Positions 26,306-33,401 of a DNA stretch of 33,836 nt are shown here, piece by piece. Position 1 is the stretch's first letter. Each line of letters begins with the position of its first letter. The translations under genes were made by a program, and so were the position numbers. The notes below the pieces were generated by a model. The model had not been told where the DNA came from. It saw only the letters and a program-made list of their open reading frames with translations, and searched no databases. The stretch is from the NCBI GenBank assembly GCA_018385415.1, contig JAHAZA010000081.1:1-33836 (forward strand). Direction: 5' to 3'. This DNA comes from Treponema sp. (GTDB lineage: Bacteria > Spirochaetota > Spirochaetia > Treponematales > Treponemataceae).

Positions 26306-26397
26306 TGTTGATGATTCGTTCCACATTTTGAATTTTATTTTAAAAAACTGGAATCCGTTTAACAGCGTTCCTCCGAAGCTGTTAAACGTTTTTTTTT
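26306..26397 (+). ncRNA. Candidate small RNA of about 90 bases
   Basis: The unit runs from the predicted start of the orphan promoter to the end of the T-run of a strong terminator. It holds no ORF longer than 13 codons. The terminator stem presents a C-rich loop containing TTCCTCC, complementary to Shine-Dalgarno sequences, as in some base-pairing RNAs. No known RNA family is recognised. The strand assignment depends on the run of nine T that follows the stem on this strand. Confidence 0.35.
26356..26397 (+). terminator. Strong intrinsic terminator, plus orientation, possibly bidirectional
   Basis: A perfect 11-bp stem (26356-26366 with 26378-26388) is followed by nine T (26389-26397) on the plus strand. 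It also lies 13 bases past the hemW stop on the minus strand, but there the sequence after the stem has only a displaced T6. It may end both transcripts. Confidence 0.8.
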
Positions 26398-26400
26398 GCC

Positions 26401-27636
26401 TTATAGATTTTCTAAAAAATTATTCAAATATAAAATTCCGGTTTCAGTCAAACGATAAAATACATCACTTTCCTCTTCCATTATTTCAGCTTTTCCTTCG
26501 GCTATCCATTTTGAAAACAATCCTTCTCCAGTTCCAAGACGAGTATCTATATTTTTTTCAAATCTGGATTCATATTCTGATTTTGAAACACCTTTGCGTA
26601 ATCTGAAATTCATCATGAAAAATTCAAACTCTTCAACATCTTTATCAATTATTTCAACATTACACGGCACATTTCTCAAAAAATCATTAAAGCCGTCAAA
26701 TGAATTTAAAATAGCTCTTTTATTAAAACTATCTGTATTCCAAAAGTGAACATATTTTTCTATATCTGTTGTATTAGTATAGCGAATACTTTTATCTTTA
26801 TAAAAAAAAGATCCGGCAGCTCCACTTCCAATTCCGAAATAATTTTGTAAATGCCAGTAAGTTAAATTGTGAAGACTTTGTGAACTTTCATCTTTTGAAA
26901 AATTTGAAACTTCATATTGATGATATCCTTTTTTTTCAAGAATTTTTTTTCCTTCAAGCCAGCATTCATCAGCAGCTGAAAGATCATAATCTATTTGCTT
27001 TGATTCAATCTGATCGTAGAGACAAGTTCCTTCTTCAACACACAATGAATAAAACGAAATATGTTCAGGATTGAACTTAATAACTTCTTTTATATTTTCA
27101 AGAACATCCTCTTTATTTTCTCCAGGATAACCGGCTATTAAATCACAGGAAAACCTTTTAGAAAAATTTGAATGAATTATTTCTAAAGCTATTAACGAAG
27201 TTTCTCGTGTTGCCCGTCTGTTCATCAACGACAAAGTGCTTTGTTTAAGTGACTGAATTCCCAGTGAAAGGCGGGTAATGAATGAGTTTTCAAGAAATGT
27301 AACAAGGCTTAAAGTAACATCATCTGGGTTTAATTCAATAGTTGCTTCAAAGCTTTCAGGATTAAATTCAAAACAATTTTGTATTGTGGAAAACAGTTTT
27401 TGTAACTGAGTCTCAGAAAGAAGACTTGGTGTTCCTCCACCAATATACAATGTATTAAGTATTTTAAAATCAGAATTCCGGGAATAAAATTTTATTTCAT
27501 TACATAAAGAATCAACATAACTATCCAGAAGTTTATCAATTCCAGGCTTACTGAAAAAATCACAATATGAACATTTAGATTTACAAAAAGGAATATGTAT
27601 ATAAACCGAAATTCCTTTCTTCATAAAAGTCTGCAT
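26401..27636 (-). CDS. hemW: HemW-like radical SAM protein
   Basis: Radical SAM protein of the HemN/HemW family. The 411 residues carry the cluster motif Cys18-x3-Cys22-x2-Cys25 (CKSKCSYCDF), the GGGTPS SAM motif near 66-71 and HNLTYW, the HNxxYW motif that marks HemW (heme chaperone) as opposed to coproporphyrinogen dehydrogenase HemN. The usual GPGAHG segment reads GSGAAG, so its His is missing. Treponemes generally lack heme synthesis, so the true substrate is uncertain. The start overlaps the lepB stop (TAATG), with no clear ribosome site. Met5 is an alternative start. Confidence 0.85.
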   Translation of the reverse strand: MQTFMKKGISVYIHIPFCKSKCSYCDFFSKPGIDKLLDSYVDSLCNEIKFYSRNSDFKILNTLYIGGGTPSLLSETQLQKLFSTIQNCFEFNPESFEATIELNPDDVTLSLVTFLENSFITRLSLGIQSLKQSTLSLMNRRATRETSLIALEIIHSNFSKRFSCDLIAGYPGENKEDVLENIKEVIKFNPEHISFYSLCVEEGTCLYDQIESKQIDYDLSAADECWLEGKKILEKKGYHQYEVSNFSKDESSQSLHNLTYWHLQNYFGIGSGAAGSFFYKDKSIRYTNTTDIEKYVHFWNTDSFNKRAILNSFDGFNDFLRNVPCNVEIIDKDVEEFEFFMMNFRLRKGVSKSEYESRFEKNIDTRLGTGEGLFSKWIAEGKAEIMEEESDVFYRLTETGILYLNNFLENL

Positions 27637-28343
27637 TAAAAAAGTCTGATTTTTGTAAATGGAAAATATAAAACCAGAGTTTTTGCAATAACATCATCTT
27701 TTTTTATAATTCCCCAATAGCGGCAGTCCATACTTGAAAATCTGTTATCCGCAAGAAGATAGTATTCATTTGGTCCAAGTGTGACAGGTGAAAATTCAGA
27801 TTTTAAACCAATTGATTCATCCCACTCTGCAGGAAGATTAAAAACTTCAATATCATAAGGTTTCTCTGTAAGTTCAAATTCTGAAAGAAAATGTTTCTCG
27901 CCTTCCGGTTTAACATAAACGATAAAATTTTTCATATATATTGTATCACCAGGAACACCGACAACACGACGGAGAGCCATTTTTGAGCTTAAATGATCAG
28001 AATCCGAATATAAACCTTTCTGCTGAAAAGTAAAACATCTTATGACAGAGTTAAGAAATTTTTTGGGAATTGAATCTAAAAGGCTATCCTTATCGATAAG
28101 AAGAACATCTCCTCTTTTTACCTCCGGAATAATTGGTGTAACAAACAACATTGATTTCTGAGGAATATCCGGAGTCATAGAATTAGAACGTTCCCGTACT
28201 GGAAAAATAAGAAATGATAAAATCAGATTAAGTATAATAACAATTCCCAGTATATTAAAAATCCAAAGAAGAATCTTACGCCTTCTTTCTTTTTTCATTT
28301 TATATGAGATTGAATACAAGTCACTATTATAACTCTTTTTCAT
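27636..28343 (-). CDS. lepB: Signal peptidase I family protein with Arg at the catalytic Lys position
   Basis: Membrane-bound S26 peptidase expected to remove signal peptides from exported proteins. 235 residues: basic N-terminus, one membrane helix (about 24-47), the nucleophile Ser55 (SNSMTP), the box D segment LRRVVGVPGD (124-133) and box E ADNRFSSMDCRYWG (198-211). In typical enzymes the general base is the Lys in KRVVG. Here that position is Arg125, confirmed in the DNA as CGT CGT at 27966-27971. Ser204, Asp206 and Arg208 of box E are kept. It is either an altered or an inactive paralogue. No clear ribosome site; see the promoter entry. Confidence 0.85.
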   Translation of the reverse strand: MKKSYNSDLYSISYKMKKERRRKILLWIFNILGIVIILNLILSFLIFPVRERSNSMTPDIPQKSMLFVTPIIPEVKRGDVLLIDKDSLLDSIPKKFLNSVIRCFTFQQKGLYSDSDHLSSKMALRRVVGVPGDTIYMKNFIVYVKPEGEKHFLSEFELTEKPYDIEVFNLPAEWDESIGLKSEFSPVTLGPNEYYLLADNRFSSMDCRYWGIIKKDDVIAKTLVLYFPFTKIRLF

Positions 28344-28351
28344 AATGACTT

Positions 28352-28360
28352 ATATTAACA
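28352..28360 (-). promoter_or_regulatory. Candidate extended -10 for lepB-hemW, near-leaderless
   Basis: The minus strand reads TGTTAATAT, with TAATAT at 28352-28357, only 8 bases before the lepB ATG. No purine-rich ribosome site fits between them. If used, the leader would be only 2-3 bases. The -10 is 4 of 6 and no good -35 was found. Confidence 0.3.
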
Positions 28361-28416
28361 TAAAAAAATGCATAAGGGAATACGATAATTTATGTATAAA
28401 GAACATATTTTTTTAC

Positions 28417-28445
28417 TTGTTACTATATATTCTTTTGTTTATAAT
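28417..28445 (+). promoter_or_regulatory. Sigma-70 promoter of smpB, near-leaderless
   Basis: TTGTTA (28417-28422) and a perfect TATAAT (28440-28445) are 17 bases apart. The smpB ATG is at 28455, so the start site would fall about 3 bases before it and no Shine-Dalgarno sequence is present. Confidence 0.6.
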
Positions 28446-28454
28446 TATTAAATC

Positions 28455-28916
28455 ATGGCAGATACAAAAAAAATTGCAGACAATAAAAAAGCTAGATTCA
28501 ATTACTCAATAGAAGATTCCATTGAATGTGGAATTGTTCTTGAAGGAACAGAGGTAAAATCCGTAAAATCCGGGAACATTTCTTTTCCGGATGCGTTCGC
28601 TGAAATTATAAATAATGAAATCTGGTTAAAAGGCTTTCATATTAGTGAATATTCTTACTCTTCAATTTTTAATCATAATCCTGACCGTGCAAAAAAACTT
28701 CTCCTTCATGCCGATGAAATAAAAAGATTAAAAAGGAAAGTTGAAGAAAAAGGTTTTACACTGATTCCCCTTGAATTTTATCTGAAAGCTGGTCGTGTCA
28801 AAGTTAATCTTGGATTATGTAAAGGTAAAAAACTTTTTGACAAGAGAGCTTCAATAAAAGAAAAGGATGTAAACAGAGACCTTCAGAGAAATTTCAAAAA
28901 GGATCTCCTTTCGTAA
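28455..28916 (+). CDS. smpB: SmpB, tmRNA-binding protein for ribosome rescue
   Basis: Binds tmRNA and delivers it to stalled ribosomes (trans-translation). The 153 residues follow the family pattern: NKKARFNY, GIVLEGTEVKSVKSGN, HISEYSY, KLLLHADEIKRL, EKGFTLIPLEFY, GRVKVNLGLCKGKKLFDKR and a basic tail. Length is normal. The ATG follows the TATAAT by only 9 bases and there is no ribosome site, so the mRNA may be leaderless. The tmRNA gene (ssrA) is not in the window. Confidence 0.97.
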   Translation: MADTKKIADNKKARFNYSIEDSIECGIVLEGTEVKSVKSGNISFPDAFAEIINNEIWLKGFHISEYSYSSIFNHNPDRAKKLLLHADEIKRLKRKVEEKGFTLIPLEFYLKAGRVKVNLGLCKGKKLFDKRASIKEKDVNRDLQRNFKKDLLS

Positions 28917-28966
28917 CAAGAACTTTTATTATTTGTTTAAGTTATGGAGTAAACAAAAAAAGATAC

Positions 28967-29908
28967 ATGAAATTAAAAATTAATGTATACAAAAAAGTTA
29001 TATTATTTCTCATTATGATGCAGGCAGCTTTCTGTTTTTCACAGGAAAAATATAACGTTTACTTTTATGGCGTAATTACTCCATCCTCTCAAGAAAATCA
29101 GAAAAACATTACACTTGATTTATTTTCAGCTCAGATAAGAGCATTCCCTGAAATAGAGTTTATTGATAGACGCAACTTTGGCTTTGATACAAATTTCAGT
29201 AAACTTTCTGATAACGCTGCTGAAAATATCGATGAAAACTCTATTTTTGAATTAATTCCTGCATCTCAGGATTTAAAAGCTGGAAATAAATCAATTATTA
29301 TTGTTTCTAAAATTGATAAAACTGATGACGAAAACTGGCAATGCAATATTTATGCAAAAAATTTATATACATCAAAAATTGATACAGCACAGAAAACCTT
29401 TGAGTCTTATTACAAAATTCTGACAGAATCCAGAACTTTATTCTCAAACATTTTATCTGCATCGACGAATCAGATTATTTCAACTGGTAATACTTCAAAA
29501 AAAATTCAGACGGAACAAATAACAGAATCCTCAATGACCATTGAAGGTATAAGCGGAACATGGACCGGCGAAGAAGGAATTACAAAAATTATTATCATGA
29601 GAAGTGGCCGTGGCTTTGTAATTTTCAACAACGGTGCTTCGATGAATATTTCTATTTCTGTAGAAACAACAGCTGAACACACAAAGATGCTTAATATCAT
29701 TCAGGCCACACCTTTTAATGCATCATATTATCCGGATATTCCTCGTCAGCAGGCACTTGACTTTGCAACAACTGCAAAGCCAATAAAATGGAGTTTCTCA
29801 TTGACTGGAACAGGTTCACTTACCGGTATTAAAGAAACTCTTGCAATTAATGATTCGGGAAAAATTGAAGAAGGTAAAAAAACCGTTAAATGGGAAAAAG
29901 TTAACTGA
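28967..29908 (+). CDS. Exported protein of unknown function
   Basis: 313 residues, no family recognised. Signal peptide about 1-26 (lysine-rich start, hydrophobic core, end CFSQ) with no lipobox of the usual form. The first domain (about 27-165) alternates beta and helix and contains EIEFIDRRNFG, a layout that loosely recalls the periplasmic CsgG/LpoB-like fold. A beta-rich domain (about 185-313) begins at GISGTWTGEEG. It is probably periplasmic or outer-membrane associated. It lies 50 bases after smpB with no terminator between. Its last 8 bases overlap the end of the convergent tsaC gene. Confidence 0.75.
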   Translation: MKLKINVYKKVILFLIMMQAAFCFSQEKYNVYFYGVITPSSQENQKNITLDLFSAQIRAFPEIEFIDRRNFGFDTNFSKLSDNAAENIDENSIFELIPASQDLKAGNKSIIIVSKIDKTDDENWQCNIYAKNLYTSKIDTAQKTFESYYKILTESRTLFSNILSASTNQIISTGNTSKKIQTEQITESSMTIEGISGTWTGEEGITKIIIMRSGRGFVIFNNGASMNISISVETTAEHTKMLNIIQATPFNASYYPDIPRQQALDFATTAKPIKWSFSLTGTGSLTGIKETLAINDSGKIEEGKKTVKWEKVN

Positions 29909-30464
29909 TAACAACGGATCCCTGTCTAAGAACTTTTACAGTACCATTTTCTATAGTTACAATTGTTGAAGCAAGCAAGCCTACACGATCTCCATCATCA
30001 ATAATCAAATCAACTTCATTGGAAAATTCCTTTTCTAAAATATCAATCTTTTCAATTATTGGAGAACCACTTCTGTTTGCACTTGTAGAATAAACAGGAT
30101 GTTTTACTTTCTTAAGAATTTCAATAAGCCATGGATCATGGGGACATCTATATGCAGTGTTACCGGAATCATATTTGTTGTGAACAATTACAGTTAAAGG
30201 TCCTGGCCACAATTTTAAAAGAGATTCTGGAATTTCATCAGATGTGTAATTAAAGATTTCTTCAGGTGTACCTATCAGCTGAATAAATGGCTTAGTTTCA
30301 GCCCTACCTTTTATTTTTTTAATAATTTCAGCAGTATTATGAACTTCATCTACTATGCCGGAAAATCCATAAACTGTATCTGTTGGTATTATGATCACTT
30401 TTCCATCATTGAGGGCTGATACACATCTGTCAACAGAAGCTGGATCAGATTTGGTTAACATCAT
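29901..30464 (-). CDS. tsaC: Threonylcarbamoyl-AMP synthase (TsaC/YwlC/Sua5 family)
   Basis: Makes threonylcarbamoyl-AMP from threonine, bicarbonate and ATP for the t6A37 modification of ANN-decoding tRNAs. The core has GKVIIIPTDTVYGFSG, the KIKGRAETKPF motif, LWPGPLTVI and STSANRSGSP, all typical. I place the start at the ATG at 30464, with GAAGGA 9 bases upstream. A longer reading from a TTG at 30482 (193 residues) is possible but lacks support. The gene overlaps the FtsB-like gene upstream by about 20 bases and overlaps the convergent gene by 8 bases at its end. Confidence 0.93.
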   Translation of the reverse strand: MMLTKSDPASVDRCVSALNDGKVIIIPTDTVYGFSGIVDEVHNTAEIIKKIKGRAETKPFIQLIGTPEEIFNYTSDEIPESLLKLWPGPLTVIVHNKYDSGNTAYRCPHDPWLIEILKKVKHPVYSTSANRSGSPIIEKIDILEKEFSNEVDLIIDDGDRVGLLASTIVTIENGTVKVLRQGSVVIS

Positions 30465-30945
30465 AAACAGGGATTCCTTCAACTACTTCGTAACGCTGTT
30501 TTTTACGGAATGAAATATTACCATTTGAAATATCATAAATAAAAAGTAATACAAGTAAAACAACTGCAATAAAGACACCACAGAATTTACAGATTAATTC
30601 AGGACAATATGTTACTTCCTTTGCTTTCATAACAGTTCCTGTTTCATAACTCATATCAGAAAGTGAACCAAGCCCTTTGATTTTTACAAGTTTTTCACCT
30701 TCTGAAACATATCCAAGTTTTCGGGCATATGCTGCAATAACTTCTCTGTCATTTTGAATTGCTGTTTTTTCAAGTTTTAATTCTTCATTAATATTTTCAA
30801 TAACCTGAGTATTAGCACTTATTGATCTTTTCTGTTCTAAAAGTTGATTTGCAGCCCAAATTCCATTTCTACCACATGTAGAACATAATAAAACATATAC
30901 AATGACGCCAGCTAACACTGCCAGAAGATACTTTGCCTTTTTCAT
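30445..30945 (-). CDS. FtsB/DivIC-like septum protein with an extra C-terminal membrane helix
   Basis: 166 residues: a membrane helix near 5-22, a coiled coil (about 33-72) and the DivIC/FtsB-type segment YARKLGYVSEGEKLVKI (72-88), where the family has an ARxELGYVxPGE pattern. Such proteins link early and late divisome parts. FtsB/DivIC proteins normally have a single helix. Here a second strongly hydrophobic helix (about 117-139) follows, so the C-terminus would be cytoplasmic. A Cys pair (CPELICKFC) borders this helix. No ribosome site is clear; a sigma-28-like box lies just before the ATG. Confidence 0.7.
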   Translation of the reverse strand: MKKAKYLLAVLAGVIVYVLLCSTCGRNGIWAANQLLEQKRSISANTQVIENINEELKLEKTAIQNDREVIAAYARKLGYVSEGEKLVKIKGLGSLSDMSYETGTVMKAKEVTYCPELICKFCGVFIAVVLLVLLFIYDISNGNISFRKKQRYEVVEGIPVYDVNQI

Positions 30946-30954
30946 GATACTTTA

Positions 30955-30981
30955 TTATCGGATTTTTTTTATATTTTCTTA
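30955..30981 (-). promoter_or_regulatory. Sigma-28-like site facing the FtsB-like gene
   Basis: Minus strand TAAG (30978-30981), 15 bases, then TCCGATAA (30955-30962): one mismatch to each half of TAAA-N15-GCCGATAA. Only 9 bases separate it from the ATG, which would make the transcript nearly leaderless. Confidence 0.35.
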
Positions 30982-30993
30982 AATTAAAATATA

Positions 30994-31002
30994 TGTTATA
31001 AT
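30994..31002 (+). promoter_or_regulatory. Extended -10 sigma-70 promoter candidate upstream of the acidic protein gene
   Basis: TGTTATAAT is a complete extended -10 (TATAAT at 30997-31002). The -35 at 17 bases is poor (TTTTCT). It would give a leader of about 90 bases that contains the sigma-28 site. Confidence 0.4.
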
Positions 31003-31029
31003 TAGAAAAGATATGCTAAAATAAAAGTG

Positions 31030-31055
31030 TAGATTTAAGCTGTTTCTGCCGATAA
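31030..31055 (+). promoter_or_regulatory. Sigma-28 promoter of the acidic protein gene
   Basis: GCCGATAA (31048-31055) is an exact sigma-28 -10 element. TAGATTTA begins at 31030 (spacer of 14 after TAGA), a partial match to TAAAGTTT. It lies 42 bases before the ATG, leaving a normal leader with an AAGGGGA ribosome site. The sigma-28 gene itself is at 11759-12547. Confidence 0.6.
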
Positions 31056-31097
31056 TTTATCTGATAAAGTATATTCACGCTACAAAAAGGGGATTTT

Positions 31098-33401
31098 ATG
31101 AGCGATTCAACAGATACAAATGAACTTGACAACTACGGCGTTTGGGTTAAAAAGCCGCCCAAGGATATTATGCCAGACACCGACGGTCCAGATATTATAG
31201 ATGACTCATTTTCTTTAGATTCATTAGACGCTGATCTTCCCGATTTTGATTCCATAGACACATCGGCAGGTTCAGAAACAGATGTTACTGAACCTGTTTT
31301 TGATATTCCTTCAGAAGACGCACTTGACGACCCTTTTGCAGGTGTTGATTTTGGAAGCAATGATGAAACACAGGAAAGTGCACCAACTGCAGAAGCTCCA
31401 GAAGTAGCTGAAGACAACTTCTCTCTCGACGAAATCACCCTTGATGACATAGACTTTGATACAGAACCTGTATCAGAAACTTCTGCAGAAAGCACAACAT
31501 CAGCAGATGCAACAGAGGAAGTTTCCACTGATTTTGAAATTACTGAAAATCCAGAAACATCATTTGAAACAGAAACTGTAGATATTGATCTTGATTCAAT
31601 GGAAGATGGAGAAATTGACCTTGACAACTTCCTCAGTGATGATTCTTCAACATCCTCAAGTTCATCAGAAGAAACTGTAGATCTTTCAAGTTTCGGTATG
31701 GATGATTCATCAACTGACAGTGTAAATCTTGATGACTTCCTTGATGGCGGAGAATTTTCAGATCTTAATTCTACAGGAACAGGAACAACACAGAAATCTG
31801 ATGAAATTGTAGACGAAGATCCACTTAACATTAATCTTTCCTTTGATGAAACTGCAAACTCCTTCTCTATTGAAGATGATAGTGAAGAAACATCAGAAAA
31901 TGAAGAAAGAAGTTCTGATTCAGAAAGAAGTACTGGTGATGACATTGACACAGAATCTATCGATCTTGCAGAATTTGGTGTTGACGAGGAAAACGGTCTT
32001 ATGACAATGCAGGGACCAGAAGATGCTATCAACCAGGCAAAAGACGAAACAATTAATTATGACCTTAAAGTTAATGTTGATACAGATGAAGGAACAACAG
32101 TTTCTATGAGTGATGTTATTGCCGGAACAGTAAATAAAGAACCAGAAATTGAAGAAGAAACAGTAACAGAAGACATAGTTCAAGCTGAAGATAAGCCTGT
32201 AATTGAAGAAGCAGCAATGTCAGCTGCAGGTCAACAGATACTTCAGCAGTTAATGGGTGAGCTTACTTCCCTTAAAAATGAAATCAAAGATCTTAAATCT
32301 GAATTAACAGACTTAAAATCACAGGAATCAAAAATAAGCATTGAATCTCCTGCTGAAGAAGAAAACACAGGTTTCTTTACAGATGGTGGTGACGATGATA
32401 CAATCGCACTTTCTGGTGATGAACTTGATAACATTTTGAATTCAGCAGAATTCCTTGAAGAAACAGCAAGCACAGAAGAAACTGAAGACACAACTTCCCC
32501 TGTAACTGAAGAATCAATTATTATTGATCAGATTGATGAACCTGTTATTTCTGAAGTAACAGAAGAAGAAATTGAAGAGCCAGAAGAAATTACAGAGCCA
32601 GAAGTAATTGCAGAGCCAGAAGTAATTGCAGAACCAGAAGAAGTTATTGCTGAACCAGAAGAAGTTACAGAACCAGAACCTGAAATTAAAACAGTATCAA
32701 ACGGACAGTTTGCTACTACTATCGATGAAGATGTATTTAGTGACAACTCAATTTTTGAAGAACCTGCTGATGATAATGTTATCATTGAAGATCCAGTAAT
32801 TGAGGAATCTATTACAGAAGAAGCTGACATTGAAAAAACAGAAGAAATTACAGCAGAAAATGAAATCAGCGAAGAACTTCCTGATGAAATTGAAATTCCT
32901 CGAATTGAAGATATTTCATCAGATTCAGAAATCCTCGTTTCAGATGACTCATCTTTGACAATTGATACTACAGGAATTGATGATGAAATCACTATCAGTC
33001 CAATTGATGAAATGTTTGAAGATGATACATCAATTGAATCAAACCTTACATCTGATAAACTCAGCTATATTTCTGAAGATAAAGATAATCCAGTGAAAAC
33101 AGAATCTCCTGCAGAGGAATCAATCGGTGATCTGGATTTACCTTCTCCATCTTTAGACGATATTGATGAAGAACCTGTAATCGAAGAAACTTTAATTGAA
33201 GAACCTATTGAGTCGAAGGTAATTTCGGAACCAGCTCCAAACGGAGAAATACCAGGAGATTTAAAACAGGAAATCAAATCCGTACTTTCATATATGGATC
33301 AGCTTCTTGAAAACCTTCCTGAAGAAAAGATTTCAGAATTTGCTCAGTCAGAACATTTTGTAACATATAAAAAACTTTTCCAGGAACTTGGTCTTTCATA
33401 A
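31098..33401 (+). CDS. Large acidic low-complexity protein with FliM-like docking peptide
   Basis: 767 residues, extremely rich in Asp, Glu, Ser and Thr, with no signal peptide or membrane helix, so cytoplasmic and largely disordered. Visible parts: an N-terminal NYGVWVKKPPKD; four repeats of the form [IV][DN]L-x-x-F (173-179, 194-200, 209-215, 288-294); a coiled coil (about 376-410); the peptide LSGDELDNILNSA (438-450), which closely follows the FliM/FliY peptide LSQDEIDQLL; Glu-Pro-rich repeats (about 493-529); and a helical C-terminal domain (about 718-767). The function is unknown. The sigma-28 promoter and the FliM-like peptide suggest a motility/chemotaxis role. Its stop overlaps the next start (TAATG). 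Confidence 0.85.
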   Translation: MSDSTDTNELDNYGVWVKKPPKDIMPDTDGPDIIDDSFSLDSLDADLPDFDSIDTSAGSETDVTEPVFDIPSEDALDDPFAGVDFGSNDETQESAPTAEAPEVAEDNFSLDEITLDDIDFDTEPVSETSAESTTSADATEEVSTDFEITENPETSFETETVDIDLDSMEDGEIDLDNFLSDDSSTSSSSSEETVDLSSFGMDDSSTDSVNLDDFLDGGEFSDLNSTGTGTTQKSDEIVDEDPLNINLSFDETANSFSIEDDSEETSENEERSSDSERSTGDDIDTESIDLAEFGVDEENGLMTMQGPEDAINQAKDETINYDLKVNVDTDEGTTVSMSDVIAGTVNKEPEIEEETVTEDIVQAEDKPVIEEAAMSAAGQQILQQLMGELTSLKNEIKDLKSELTDLKSQESKISIESPAEEENTGFFTDGGDDDTIALSGDELDNILNSAEFLEETASTEETEDTTSPVTEESIIIDQIDEPVISEVTEEEIEEPEEITEPEVIAEPEVIAEPEEVIAEPEEVTEPEPEIKTVSNGQFATTIDEDVFSDNSIFEEPADDNVIIEDPVIEESITEEADIEKTEEITAENEISEELPDEIEIPRIEDISSDSEILVSDDSSLTIDTTGIDDEITISPIDEMFEDDTSIESNLTSDKLSYISEDKDNPVKTESPAEESIGDLDLPSPSLDDIDEEPVIEETLIEEPIESKVISEPAPNGEIPGDLKQEIKSVLSYMDQLLENLPEEKISEFAQSEHFVTYKKLFQELGLS
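32574..32684 (+). repeat. Glu-Pro repeat block in the acidic protein
   Basis: Imperfect tandem units of the type EPEVIA and EPEEV encode residues about 493-529. The block is visible in DNA as repeated GAACCAGAAG and GCAGAGCCAGAAG strings. It may vary in copy number. Confidence 0.8.

Noticed and set aside
26291..26329. Thirteen-codon frame MIYLLMLMIRSTF in the orphan transcript
   Set aside because: The only purine-rich element is 2 bases from the ATG, and the frame overlaps the predicted -10. It is not convincing as a leader peptide.
26328..26606. 92-codon plus-strand open frame across the terminator hairpin
   Set aside because: It runs through the hairpin and T-run and then antisense through hemW. 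Composition is Phe/Leu-rich as expected of a shadow frame.
31133..33277. Long Ser-rich open frames on the minus strand opposite the acidic protein gene
   Set aside because: They arise because Asp/Glu codons (GAT, GAA) read as Ser-rich strings on the other strand. They lack ribosome sites and fold-like composition.
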